NCBI RefSeq assembly: GCF_001618685.1
Contig: NZ_CP014342.1
Span: 3,286,001 to 3,350,000, forward strand
Direction of reading: 5' to 3'
From: Geobacillus subterraneus
GTDB lineage: Bacteria; Bacillota; Bacilli; Bacillales; Anoxybacillaceae
Length of the DNA: 64,000 nt
Part shown: piece after piece, positions 8,235 to 16,099 of the stretch
How the letters are laid out: the number at the start of each line of letters is the position of its first letter
How positions within the stretch are numbered: the first letter of the stretch is position 1
Notes under the pieces: model-generated
What the model was told of the DNA's origin: nothing
Seen by the model: only the letters and a program-made list of their open reading frames with translations
Databases searched by the model: none
Translations under genes and position numbers: made by a program

Positions 8235-9089
8235 ATGGGAGAGGCGGTGGATCGTCCGTTGTGTCCGTCTGTATCCGTTGTCATTCCGACATACAATCGA
8301 CCATATCCGCTTGCCGAGCTGCTTGAAGCGTTAAGCCGGCAGACGTATCGTTCACTTGAAGTGATCGTTGTGAACGACGGCGGCGAGCCGATCGATGATG
8401 TCGTCGTCTTGTATCCGGAGCTGGACATCCACGTCATTGACCGCCGCGACAACGAAGGACATGTCGCGGCCCGCAACGCAGGCGTCCAAGCGGCGCGCGG
8501 CGAACTCATCATGCTTTGCGACGACGATGATCTAGTGTTGCCGTGCCATCTCGAGCGGATGGTCGCGGCGCTCGAGCATGCGGACTTCGCCTATGCCGAT
8601 GCAGAAATTGTCCAATATCGGGTCGAAAACGATCAGCGCATCCCGTTCGCTCGTTTCTTATTTGCCTATGAGTACGATTTGGAAGCCATGCGGACGTTCT
8701 CAACATATGTTCCGTCCGGGAGCGTGTATCGCAAGTCGCTCCATGACGAAATCGGCAGCTTTGACCCGTCTATCCACAACTATTGGGATTGGGACTTCTT
8801 TTTGCGTGCCGCCTCTGCTTGCCGCGTCGCCCGTGTCGCGGCGGCGACCGTGTTGTACGCGTTCAGCGCGGACGGCGACAACATGTCGCGACAGCTCGAC
8901 GACAGGCGGCGCCGATATTTGCGACGGCTTTGCGAGAAACATGGGCTCGGCGATTTGCCGATGAAAAACTTTTGGCTTTTGCTTGATGAGCCGCAAGTCG
9001 CGCGCCGCCGCGCCGAAAGTGAAGTCATCTGGGACGGAAAGCCCATCGTGTCGCGATTTTGGGCGCAAAAAAAGGGAGGCAACTATTGA
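8235..9089 (+). CDS. family 2 glycosyltransferase
   Basis: This protein of about 284 residues has a GT-A fold of family GT2. The nucleotide-binding start SVVIPTYNRPYPL is followed by EVIVVNDGGEP and the metal-binding DDDD within LIMLCDDDDLVLP. No membrane segments are seen, so it is a cytoplasmic or peripheral enzyme that transfers a sugar from a nucleotide donor to an unknown acceptor. The start is uncertain: the ATG at 8235 has only a weak GGGAAA upstream, and TTG 8226 and GTG 8247 are alternatives. Its stop codon is embedded in the -35 box of the next promoter. The neighbours give no hint of the acceptor. Confidence 0.75.
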   Translation: MGEAVDRPLCPSVSVVIPTYNRPYPLAELLEALSRQTYRSLEVIVVNDGGEPIDDVVVLYPELDIHVIDRRDNEGHVAARNAGVQAARGELIMLCDDDDLVLPCHLERMVAALEHADFAYADAEIVQYRVENDQRIPFARFLFAYEYDLEAMRTFSTYVPSGSVYRKSLHDEIGSFDPSIHNYWDWDFFLRAASACRVARVAAATVLYAFSADGDNMSRQLDDRRRRYLRRLCEKHGLGDLPMKNFWLLLDEPQVARRRAESEVIWDGKPIVSRFWAQKKGGNY

Positions 9090-9115
9090 CAGAGGATTTG
9101 CAGGTTTGCTATGAT
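9086..9115 (+). promoter_or_regulatory. promoter of the glyS T-box leader
   Basis: TTGACA (9086-9091) and TATGAT (9110-9115) are separated by 18 bases. The TGA stop of the glycosyltransferase (9087-9089) lies inside the -35 box. Confidence 0.8.
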
Positions 9116-9121
9116 AGTGAA

Positions 9122-9341
9122 CAAAATCGTATAGCGAATCGCGATGACGGATCAATAGTAGTTAACCCTCTCTTCCAAAGCGAGCCGGGGGCGGTGGAAG
9201 CCCGGCGAAGACGGTTAATGAAACGGCAGTCCGGAGCGGAAATGGAAAAAGGGGATGCGCTGTTTGCGCATCAACTAGGGTGGAACCGCGGGAGCTACGC
9301 TCTCGTCCCTAGGCGTCATGCCTAGGGGCGAGGGCGTTTTT
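9122..9341 (+). promoter_or_regulatory. T-box riboswitch, glycyl-tRNA responsive
   Basis: The leader carries the T-box signature AGGGTGGAACCGCGGG at 9277-9292, followed by a terminator whose arms ACGCTCTCGTCCCTAGGC and GCCTAGGGGCGAGGGCGT end in five T residues. Uncharged tRNA pairing with the TGGA bulge stabilises the antiterminator and switches glyS on. Glycine specificity is inferred from the downstream gene; I did not fold stem I to confirm the specifier codon. Confidence 0.92.
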
Positions 9342-9383
9342 GATTTGTTGGCACCACACACATATTTGGAGGAGGATGACGAC

Positions 9384-10766
9384 ATGGCTGCAACCATGGA
9401 AGAAATCGTAGCCCACGCAAAACATCGCGGCTTCGTGTTTCCAGGGTCGGAAATTTACGGCGGGCTGGCGAATACGTGGGATTACGGCCCGCTCGGCGTC
9501 GAGCTGAAAAACAACATTAAACGGGCGTGGTGGAAAAAGTTCGTCCAAGAATCGCTGTACAACGTCGGTTTGGACGCCGCCATTTTAATGAACCCGAGAA
9601 CGTGGGAAGCGTCTGGCCACTTAGGCAACTTCAACGATCCGATGGTCGACTGCAAACAGTGCAAAGCGCGCCATCGCGCCGACAAATTGATTGAGCAGGC
9701 ACTTGAGGAAAAAGGGATCGAGATGATTGTTGACGGCTTGCCGCTAGCGAAAATGGATGAGCTGATCCGCGAGCATGGCATCGCCTGTCCCGAATGCGGC
9801 AGCCGCGACTTTACGAACGTGCGCCAATTCAACTTAATGTTCAAAACGTACCAAGGCGTCACCGAGTCGAGCGCCAACGAAATTTATTTGCGCCCGGAGA
9901 CGGCGCAAGGCATTTTCGTCAACTTTAAAAACGTCCAGCGCACGATGCGCAAAAAATTGCCGTTTGGCATCGCGCAAATCGGCAAAAGCTTCCGCAACGA
10001 GATCACGCCAGGGAATTTTACGTTCCGCACGCGCGAGTTCGAACAAATGGAGCTCGAATTTTTCTGCAAACCGGGCGAAGAGCTGAAATGGTTCGACTAC
10101 TGGAAGCAATTTTGCAAAGAATGGCTGTTGTCGCTCGGCATGAACGAAGAACATATCCGCCTGCGTGACCATACGAAAGAAGAGTTGTCCCACTACAGTA
10201 ACGCCACGACCGATATCGAGTATCAGTTCCCGTTCGGCTGGGGCGAGCTGTGGGGCATCGCGTCGCGCACTGACTACGACTTAAGGCGGCATATGGAATA
10301 CTCCGGAGAGGATTTCCATTATCTCGACCAAGAAACGAACGAACGCTACGTGCCGTACTGCATTGAGCCGTCGCTTGGCGCCGACCGCGTCACGCTGGCG
10401 TTTATGATCGATGCCTATGACGAGGAAGAACTGGAAGACGGAACGACCCGGACGGTGATGCATTTGCATCCGGCGCTCGCGCCGTACAAGGCGGCCGTCT
10501 TGCCGCTGTCGAAAAAGCTTGGCGACGGCGCGCGCCGCATTTATGAGGAACTCGCGAAACATTTCATGGTTGACTACGACGAAACCGGCTCGATCGGCAA
10601 GAGGTATCGCCGCCAAGACGAAATCGGCACGCCGTTTTGCATTACGTACGATTTTGAGTCCGAACAAGACGGCCAAGTCACCGTCCGCGACCGCGATACG
10701 ATGGAACAAGTGCGGCTGCCGATTGGAGAGCTCAAAGCCTTTTTGGAGGAAAAAATCGCTTTTTGA
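9384..10766 (+). CDS. glyS: glycyl-tRNA synthetase, dimeric alpha2 type
   Basis: This 460-residue class II synthetase is of the eukaryote-like homodimeric type found in Bacillaceae and some other bacteria, not the alpha2beta2 glyQ/glyS form of B. subtilis. Motif 1 lies near [12 protein letters not shown], motif 2 in the [17 protein letters not shown] region, and motif 3 near [11 protein letters not shown]. Two CxxC pairs ([10 protein letters not shown] and CPECGSRD) suggest a zinc site in the insertion. The C-terminal anticodon-binding domain starts near [15 protein letters not shown]. The ATG at 9384 follows GGAGGAGGATG. Expression is under the T-box immediately upstream. Confidence 0.95.
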   Translation: MAATMEEIVAHAKHRGFVFPGSEIYGGLANTWDYGPLGVELKNNIKRAWWKKFVQESLYNVGLDAAILMNPRTWEASGHLGNFNDPMVDCKQCKARHRADKLIEQALEEKGIEMIVDGLPLAKMDELIREHGIACPECGSRDFTNVRQFNLMFKTYQGVTESSANEIYLRPETAQGIFVNFKNVQRTMRKKLPFGIAQIGKSFRNEITPGNFTFRTREFEQMELEFFCKPGEELKWFDYWKQFCKEWLLSLGMNEEHIRLRDHTKEELSHYSNATTDIEYQFPFGWGELWGIASRTDYDLRRHMEYSGEDFHYLDQETNERYVPYCIEPSLGADRVTLAFMIDAYDEEELEDGTTRTVMHLHPALAPYKAAVLPLSKKLGDGARRIYEELAKHFMVDYDETGSIGKRYRRQDEIGTPFCITYDFESEQDGQVTVRDRDTMEQVRLPIGELKAFLEEKIAF

Positions 10767-10776
10767 TGACGGGAAC

Positions 10777-10831
10777 GGAGGCTGTCTCAAAAGATCGTGA
10801 AACCGAGCTTTCGCAGACAGCCTCTTTTTTT
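10777..10831 (+). terminator. terminator after glyS
   Basis: GGAGGCTGTCT pairs with AGACAGCCTC and is followed by seven T residues. Confidence 0.85.
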
Positions 10832-11390
10832 GATCCTTCACCCCTCTGAGTTTGACGGTTTGAGGTCATCTAAAAGAGCCAAAATGCTTTGCTCGCAAAG
10901 ATTTCACATGCGGATCCTAGAGAGGCGATGATCTCGTACAAAATCCTGCTATTCCATCTGTGTCTCAGTTAGAAAAGCCTGGTGAAATCGGCCTTCTTTT
11001 TTGGCGAAATGCCGTTGATTTGCTCATGGCAGTCATTTTTCATCGGCCTTCTAGGAGGCCGGTGATTGACTCGCACAACCGCTTCTGGGAATCAGTTCTC
11101 AAGTAGAGAAAACTTGTTGCATCAGCCTCTATGTTCACGCGTTCCATCATCGATCAAGGCAAACAACGGTTTTTCACCAACCTTCTAGAGTAAAAACCCA
11201 AAATTGTGCATAAGAGTACGTAACGGTACATGCAGTAAATAGCGATGAAACACATAGGTTAAGTCCAAATTATTGTGTAAATTCCCCTTTGATAGACAAC
11301 ATGGATCTGATAACTTGACGTACGGTAGGTAAGACCGGCAAGTCTCCCTGCCGATCGCCTTCCCGGACAAATGATCATGTTGTCAAGGAA
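10832..11390. other. gene-poor start of the accessory island
   Basis: No credible gene is visible here. The short open frames lack ribosome sites and similarity. A local palindrome (ATCGGCCTTCT near 11044) is the only structure noticed. The tract is followed by nuclease and mobile-element remnants, so it may be decayed mobile DNA. Confidence 0.5.
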
Positions 11391-11466
11391 CAGGCGTGTC
11401 AGGGAGTTTTCGCGGCATATCCTCGCTTTGCTCCGGTGAAGCAGGAGTCTTCTCGCCCTAATACGC
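11391..11466 (-). mobile_element. relic end of a TnpB-type element
   Basis: Read on the reverse strand, the tract contains TTAGGGCGAGAAGACTCC followed by a small hairpin. It closely resembles the left end of the TnpB element at 16206 (TTAGGCGAGAAGACTCCCAC). It is in opposite orientation and has no nearby tnpB, so it is best read as a decayed end or a miniature derivative. Confidence 0.45.
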
Positions 11467-11483
11467 TAAAAGTCCCACCAATT

Positions 11484-11715
11484 TCAAAACGAAATAGAAA
11501 CATTTGAAGGTATGATACATGTTTCAAACTCAGTATACGCCATTTTGCTTAACAACGCAGCCGCGATGGGGTTGTCATGGCAAATGTAATCACGCCAGTT
11601 TTGTTTACGCAACTCAACTGCAAGAAATTGAAATTGGAGCACATCGAAAAACGGAAACGGGAGTGTAAATGATGAAGGTTCATTTACAACTTGTGGTGAA
11701 GAGCCTGCTCATCTA
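11484..11715 (-). pseudogene. remnant of an Rpn-family nuclease/putative transposase
   Basis: A reverse-strand open frame encodes NEPSSFTLPFPFFDVL, then QFQFLAVELRKQNWRDY and NPIAAALLSKMAYTEFET, ending at a stop at 11484-11486. This matches the middle of Rpn-type recombination-promoting nucleases (PD-(D/E)XK fold; typical text NPVAAALLSKMGYT). The N-terminal catalytic region and the true C-terminus are missing, so it is a broken copy. The family was recognised by eye. Confidence 0.6.
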
Positions 11716-11747
11716 CAGTAAAATTAATAACCTGACTTCTTGAAACA

Positions 11748-11756
11748 TGATATAAT
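11748..11756 (+). promoter_or_regulatory. extended -10 promoter of the toxin-antitoxin pair
   Basis: TGATATAAT gives an extended -10 (TGnTATAAT) 34 bases before the ATG at 11791. This argues against the in-frame ATG codons at 11740 and 11758 being the start. Confidence 0.55.
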
Positions 11757-11790
11757 TATGTATAAAACCTCAACCAAGGTGGGGATGCAA

Positions 11791-12087
11791 ATGAGCACTA
11801 ACAAAAAAAGGAGCCGTGGCGCATATCATATAACAACTGGAACGGCAAAACGCCCAATTTTAAAGAGAATAGTGCGTCAAAACCGTCATCATTACCGAAT
11901 TGGACCATCTGTTCTAACAGAAGAGCAAATGAAGGAGGTCATTCAAGTGCGATCTAAAAAAAAGAAGCTAACCAAGGAAGAAAAGAAAGCGTTACACAAA
12001 CGTCTGGCTGGCAGTACGAAGTTATTTAGCAAAGAAGGCGTGTTGGAATCATTAAGAATTGCAAATAGAGAAGAGTGGGAGGATTAA
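11791..12087 (+). CDS. putative antitoxin of a PIN-domain toxin pair
   Basis: This small basic protein (98 residues from ATG 11791 after GGTGGGG) opens with the Lys/Arg-rich MSTNKKRSRGAYH and has a charged helical stretch LTKEEKKALHKRLAG near its C-terminus. I recognise no DNA-binding fold with certainty. It ends 3 bases before a PIN-domain ribonuclease gene, and a small gene just upstream of a VapC-like toxin is normally its antitoxin and autorepressor. The function is inferred from context only. AT-richer codon use than the neighbours suggests acquisition. Confidence 0.5.
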   Translation: MSTNKKRSRGAYHITTGTAKRPILKRIVRQNRHHYRIGPSVLTEEQMKEVIQVRSKKKKLTKEEKKALHKRLAGSTKLFSKEGVLESLRIANREEWED

Positions 12088-12090
12088 GCA

Positions 12091-12588
12091 TTGTCAACCA
12101 AAGTACTAATCGATACAAATATATACGCAGCACATGAAATGGGTTACCCTGATGCAGTAGAGTTCATTGAACAGCTGATTGAAGATGAGGTAGAGATTAT
12201 TATGACTACCTTCATTGAGATGGAGATCATGTCTCATTTCGAAATCGAAACAGATCCTGATATAAGAGAAAATAGAAAAGGATATATTCAAATGGCTGAT
12301 CAAATCTATGAAGTCACTAGAGAAGATATGGAGCTAGCAGCTGACATAAGAAGAAAAGCGAGAGCGGACAGTACACGCAAAAAGAGTATTAAAGCACCAG
12401 ATGCTCTTGTTGCAGCTGCAGCTCTTCTACATAATGCCATATTAGTTAGTAATAACGATAAAGACTTTCATTGGATTCGAGATAACTATACTTATAAAGA
12501 TCGAAAGTTAGATTATGTGAATCCGATAATAGATAAGAAAGCTTACGGCGAGTTTGTCAAAACCTATATCGAAAGCAGAGGGTTTTAG
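12091..12588 (+). CDS. PIN-domain ribonuclease, VapC-like toxin
   Basis: This 165-residue single-domain PIN protein has all expected metal-binding acidic residues: Asp8 (VLIDTN), Glu43 (FIEMEI), Asp104 (APDALVAAAA) and Asp123/Asp125 (NNDKDF). The order and spacing fit PIN ribonucleases such as VapC, which cleave initiator tRNA or rRNA. The TTG start follows GGGAGGA and lies 3 bases after the upstream gene. Its AT-rich composition stands out from the surrounding chromosome. Together with 11791-12087 it forms a probable type II toxin-antitoxin module within the island. Confidence 0.75.
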   Translation: MSTKVLIDTNIYAAHEMGYPDAVEFIEQLIEDEVEIIMTTFIEMEIMSHFEIETDPDIRENRKGYIQMADQIYEVTREDMELAADIRRKARADSTRKKSIKAPDALVAAAALLHNAILVSNNDKDFHWIRDNYTYKDRKLDYVNPIIDKKAYGEFVKTYIESRGF

Positions 12589-12593
12589 AAATT

Positions 12594-12824
12594 TTATTTG
12601 AACATATTATCCCTTATGGCAACCCGATTAACGACATTCGTGACCCCATCACCAAAATATTTCCAAAATACGTCTTCCGCAACAAGATATTTTCCAATCC
12701 GATTACCGCAAAATAAAATTAATCCATTCAACGGAACTAAGACTGCGATCGACAAGTGGGCGCCTATATTTTCTTGCTCAATGCTGAACAGGGCTTTAAT
12801 GGAGTCTAACCGATCGGTCCTTGC
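12594..12824 (-). other. orphan open frame without start codon
   Basis: The reverse strand is open for about 76 codons (includes GAHLSIAVLVPLNGLILF and EDVFWKYFGDGVTNVVNR) but has no plausible start or ribosome site. It probably is a fragment of a membrane-associated gene; I do not recognise the family. Confidence 0.3.
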
Positions 12825-12828
12825 CTAG

Positions 12829-12961
12829 GGGGAAACGGCAGTCAAGTTGGTTGTGGGGTGCTCTTCCTACCGCAAAGCCGCCCGTTCGTTGGAGTCGATC
12901 GTGAGAGATGCGGTCCTCAGCCATGAGGTGATTCGTCAGCTGGTGTTGGAGGCCCCTGTCT
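12829..12961 (+). pseudogene. ISLre2/UPF0236-type transposase fragment, 5' part
   Basis: The frame encodes SSYRKAARSLESIVRDAVLS then HEVIRQLVLEAPVS, similar to the helix-turn-helix segment of UPF0236 (ISLre2) transposases. A TAG stop (12826-12828) precedes it, and it is cut at 12961 by the IS4 element. The same reading frame resumes after the target duplication at 16089, so this is one gene fragment split by an insertion. Confidence 0.6.
12951..12961. repeat. target-site duplication, left copy
   Basis: GGCCCCTGTCT occurs here and again at 16089-16099, exactly flanking the inverted-repeat ends of the IS4-family element. Eleven bases is within the 10-12 bp range of IS231-type elements. Confidence 0.9.
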
Positions 12962-13053
12962 CATACCCGTCAAGTTTAGCGGTATAAAATTTTTAAGACG
13001 ATACTCGTGTTCATCCCCGCAGTGAATGATGGGGATCACATCCATTATTGGGC

Positions 13054-13090
13054 ATACCAAATACCCCTCCAGAAGAGGGGTATTTGGTAT
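13054..13090. terminator. strong palindrome downstream of the IS4 transposase
   Basis: ATACCAAATACCCCT and AGGGGTATTTGGTAT form a 15-bp perfect stem with a short loop. It lies after the transposase stop (reverse strand). A real T-run is lacking on both strands, so it may act as a barrier or mRNA-stabilising hairpin. Confidence 0.5.
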
Positions 13091-13108
13091 TTATATCCAT
13101 ATCTAATT

Positions 13109-14428
13109 CTACCATATCTCTAATTTCGTTAAGATATCTGATGCCGTTTCTTCCCCTTTCCTTCGACCTTTCTTGGCATGTTTTCGTAACAGGGAAAGGA
13201 GAGAGAAAAGGTTGATTTCCGCCATATGCGAACGCAAAAGCAACTGGTGCCAATACGATTGGAGAAGATCGAGCGCTTTCCGTTCACTGATTTCAATGTC
13301 TTCCTTTTGATGCCAATACATCCGAGCTTGAAACAGAAACGTCTGGGTGACCAAAATGGCAATCAACGTCCCGTATAAATGGCATTCGAAACGTTCTTTT
13401 TTCATCTCCTTGACTTTCTCCAAATCAAATACGGATTTCCAGGCTTTAAACAACAATTCAATTTGCCAGCGCAGGGAATAGAGCTCATAAACCTGTTGAC
13501 CATCAAACGACTCTTGTGGTAAATTCGTCAGTAAGATGTGGTATTTCTTTTGTTCGAGGGTTTGGCGTGCCAGCGCCTTCCCTTTTCTTTTTTCCTTTTT
13601 CCGCACATACGCCATCCGTTTTTGCCATTCTTCCGCCGTCAGACGGCGGAAAACCAACCGTGGAACATACAAGCGTTCATGTCCGATGTACACATGTTCC
13701 ATTTCCACTGATTCCCCTTCCTCTAATTGATTCCCAAGGGATTCCCAATCCCATTCCTTCCACTGGCCATTCTCCTTGATATACACTTTCATATCGGAAC
13801 GGAGCCGAGTAATATAATACGCTCCGCGGGCGTCGATCTCGGCCAGTGCGGCAACGGAGAAAAAGCCCAAATCCCGAATACATAGGTCATTCGGTAAAAT
13901 CGTATGCTGGGCATGATAGGCAAAACGAGCGTCCGAGTCATTGGCCGATTGAACGCATAGCTGAAGGCAGGCGCCGGATAACAAGTCATATTCAAACTGA
14001 ATTTTCACCCCCGACGAAACGGAACCTCGATAGTCTTCCCCATAGTCAGCGGGAACCAAAAAGCTGGTTGAGTCCAAAATCCGCAGGCGGGTAAAACAAG
14101 TTCGATAGGTCTCCATGGCTGACAAAAGCAATGGACGTTGATGCAGGAGGAGAAGGAAAAACACTTCTCGCAAAAATGCCACGGCCCGATCGGTAAAACG
14201 CTGATTCAAGCCTTCGCTTGAAAGGGAACAGCCATGCCAGAGCGTCAAGGCCGCACACAACCGCTGAAGCGACTGTTTGGCCAGTGAGCCATCTCCCCAT
14301 GCACAGAGAGTCAGAAAGGCTTCCGCCGTTAACGAACGCTGCCGCCGGATAAAGCCTGTTTTCCGTGCGAGACGGGTTAATTCTTCGGGAGAAAAGAGTT
14401 GACAAATGGTTTGAATCCATGCTTTCAT
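13109..14428 (-). CDS. IS4-family (IS231-like) DDE transposase
   Basis: This 439-residue transposase (from the ATG at 14428) has catalytic Asp119 (ILDSTSF), Asp186 (IRDLGFF) and Glu324 within YSLRWQIELLFKAWKS, the YREK-type signature of IS4. It cuts and pastes the element bounded by the 18-bp repeats at 12962 and 16088. The frame is open further upstream to 14518; a GTG nine codons before 14428 is an alternative start. The gene appears intact, but an IS110 inserted in its leader separates it from the promoter end of the element, so expression may now be reduced or driven from IS110. Confidence 0.88.
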   Translation of the reverse strand: MKAWIQTICQLFSPEELTRLARKTGFIRRQRSLTAEAFLTLCAWGDGSLAKQSLQRLCAALTLWHGCSLSSEGLNQRFTDRAVAFLREVFFLLLLHQRPLLLSAMETYRTCFTRLRILDSTSFLVPADYGEDYRGSVSSGVKIQFEYDLLSGACLQLCVQSANDSDARFAYHAQHTILPNDLCIRDLGFFSVAALAEIDARGAYYITRLRSDMKVYIKENGQWKEWDWESLGNQLEEGESVEMEHVYIGHERLYVPRLVFRRLTAEEWQKRMAYVRKKEKRKGKALARQTLEQKKYHILLTNLPQESFDGQQVYELYSLRWQIELLFKAWKSVFDLEKVKEMKKERFECHLYGTLIAILVTQTFLFQARMYWHQKEDIEISERKALDLLQSYWHQLLLRSHMAEINLFSLLSLLRKHAKKGRRKGEETASDILTKLEIW

Positions 14429-14570
14429 TTGTTTTTCCGTGAAAATCCCCACCACTTGGTGAGTGCGGTATACGCTCCTGATCCGTGAGGGTATACTGAA
14501 AATGGCCAAAAAAGGCAATAGGAAAGCAGAGGTGCCCGATTTTAGGCATCTCGTATAACCTGTCTGCCTT

Positions 14571-15888
14571 TTGGCTAGACTAAATAAGTTGTGGTTGGCG
14601 GAACGGCTCTTTGCGGGAGATCATGCAAAAGATGATCACCAACATCCGCCGAGCAATGGCGATGAGGGCTTTTTTCTTCCCGCACCGGGCCGCCAACGAC
14701 CAAAACTTTCGGGACAAGGGATGCGTCTTGGATCGAGCTGCTGACCATGCCGCCTCGCATAACGCCGATCGGAGATGGGGATTGCCTTTTGTCGTGCGCG
14801 TGCTCTTTCGCTTTCCGGCGCTTTCATGGTTGCCGGGGGACAATCCAGTCCATGAAGCCGCCCGTTCCGGCGTTTCAAAGACGCTCATGTCGGTTCCCAT
14901 CTCGGCTATGATGACGGCGGCGGTTTGTTTTTTCACTCCGGGCATGGTCATCAGCAGGTTCACTTCCTCGCGATACGGCTCGAGCAGGCGGTCGATGTGC
15001 TGGTCGACTTCTTCGATTAACTGCTCCAATTCCTCAACGTGTTTCCACAAGAGGCGAAGGAGACGGAGCTCGTGTTCGGTCAAGGTGCCGAGCAGCGAAT
15101 CGTACACCGCTTGCTTTTTCTTTTTGAGCCTTCCGCGCAGGCATTGATCCAACTCGTCCTTGTCCACGTATCCCTTCTCAAGCAGCCGGGCGAGGATGTC
15201 TTTTCCGGAAACGCCGAAGAGATCGGAGAGGACCGAGCCGAGTTTGACATTGGAAGACTCGAGCACTTTTTGAATCCGGTTTTTCTCCGAAGTCAGCTGT
15301 CCGACCCACTTTTTGCGGAGGCGGGTAAAATCCCGCAATTCGCGAATATCCGCTGGGGGGACGAAACTTTTTTCAACGAGTCCATGGCGGAGCAGCTTGG
15401 CGATCCACTCGGCGTCCGAGACATCGGTTTTTCTTCCCGGGACATTTTTGATCCGCTGCGGATTGGCCAGTGTCAAGTCGACATAGCCCTCGAGGAAGGC
15501 GAAGACCGGTTTCCAATACACGCCGGTGGATTCCATGGCGACATGGGTGACGCCATGTTCTTCGAGCCACTCAAGCAGGTCGCCAAGTCCCTTCGAGAAC
15601 GTGGAGAAGGTTTGAATGTCCTTTTGAATGTGTCCATCTTCTTCCCATAGCGCGCAGGCGACGATGGTTTCGGCATGAACATCCAATCCTGCGCAGCGAG
15701 GATAGATGACATCCATGATGAAAATCCTCCTTTTCGATGATCGAGTGCGCAAACAGCGAATCCACGGGAGAAATGCGGCAGTTTTCCGTTCGTCGTCACC
15801 TTTCCTCCGCATCGGGAAAGGGCGGACAATGGGTGGTGCACCCAGTGGATTCAAACACTTTTCCGTACAGGGTCTAAGCCACCATTAA
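14571..15888 (-). mobile_element. IS110-family element (approximate ends)
   Basis: This element is inserted within the leader of the IS4 element. It holds one DEDD transposase and about 170 bases of structured noncoding DNA 5' of it. Ends are estimated from a short imperfect inverted match (GGCTAGAC near 14571; GGCTTAGACC on the reverse strand near 15888). IS110 elements lack clear terminal repeats, so exact junctions need an empty site. Confidence 0.6.
14580..15716 (-). CDS. IS110-family transposase (DEDD recombinase)
   Basis: This 378-residue recombinase has the RuvC-like DEDD tetrad Asp12 (GLDVHAE), Glu62 (MESTGVYW), Asp98 and Asp101 (RKTDVSDAEW), a coiled-coil middle (about 180-260), and a C-terminal Tnp20 domain with MTMPGVKKQTAAVIIAEMG and the serine-containing ESAGKRKST motif. 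The ATG at 15716 follows a strong AAGGAGGA site; longer in-frame extensions are not needed. IS110 enzymes recombine DNA guided by a structured bridge RNA encoded in the element's noncoding end, which here would be the sequence 5' of the gene. The frame is intact. Confidence 0.9.
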   Translation of the reverse strand: MDVIYPRCAGLDVHAETIVACALWEEDGHIQKDIQTFSTFSKGLGDLLEWLEEHGVTHVAMESTGVYWKPVFAFLEGYVDLTLANPQRIKNVPGRKTDVSDAEWIAKLLRHGLVEKSFVPPADIRELRDFTRLRKKWVGQLTSEKNRIQKVLESSNVKLGSVLSDLFGVSGKDILARLLEKGYVDKDELDQCLRGRLKKKKQAVYDSLLGTLTEHELRLLRLLWKHVEELEQLIEEVDQHIDRLLEPYREEVNLLMTMPGVKKQTAAVIIAEMGTDMSVFETPERAASWTGLSPGNHESAGKRKSTRTTKGNPHLRSALCEAAWSAARSKTHPLSRKFWSLAARCGKKKALIAIARRMLVIIFCMISRKEPFRQPQLI

Positions 15889-15890
15889 GC
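15717..15890 (-). ncRNA. candidate IS110 bridge RNA
   Basis: The noncoding DNA between the transposase start and the element end can fold. GAATCCAC (15758-15765) pairs with GTGGATTC (15845-15852), enclosing smaller stems such as TCCGC/GCGGA and GGGTGGTGCACCC. Position and size match the bridge RNA of IS621-type elements, where the RNA is read from the region 5' of the gene. No homology search was possible, so this is inference from location and structure. Confidence 0.4.
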
Positions 15891-15994
15891 ATAACGTCCT
15901 GTTGAACTGTTTGCGCCTACTCTTCATTATGGGAAGAAAAGGGAGATTTTCATGCCCGGGTGGAGAGCAAAAATTGCTCATGGAACTTTTCCAT

Positions 15995-16036
15995 GAAAAA
16001 AATCCTTTCTAACGTGGAGTGTTCGTTAGAAAGGAT
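15995..16036 (-). terminator. protective terminator inside the IS4 element end
   Basis: On the reverse strand ATCCTTTCTAACG pairs perfectly with CGTTAGAAAGGAT (13 bp, 9-base loop) and is followed by seven T residues. It lies 52 bases inside the right inverted repeat and faces transcription entering the element toward its transposase, a place where IS4-type elements are known to limit read-through expression. Confidence 0.7.
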
Positions 16037-16088
16037 ACCATGTTTTTGACGATGCACAAAGACCAAAATTCTTAACTTGATGGGTATG

Positions 16089-16099
16089 GGCCCCTGTCT
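16089..16099. repeat. target-site duplication, right copy
   Basis: GGCCCCTGTCT is identical to 12951-12961 and directly follows the right inverted repeat of the IS4-family element. Confidence 0.9.

Larger units (their letters stand above)
12962..16088 (-). mobile_element. IS231-like IS4-family element carrying a nested IS110
   Basis: The ends are imperfect inverted repeats. The left begins CATACCCGTCAAGTTTAG and the reverse complement of the right end begins CATACCCATCAAGTTAAG (16 of 18 match), close to the recalled IS231 end sequence. Both abut an 11-bp direct duplication. Inside are an IS4-type transposase gene and, between that gene and its right-hand leader, an IS110 element. The total of 3127 bp is about twice a normal IS231. 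Confidence 0.85.

Noticed and set aside
11740-11790. Start of the antitoxin gene at 11740
   Set aside because: The extended -10 box at 11748-11756 lies inside this extension; ATG 11791 has a ribosome site.
14611-15650. Two forward frames of 178 and 203 residues inside the IS110 gene
   Set aside because: They lie antisense to an intact transposase with all catalytic residues and have no family or ribosome site.
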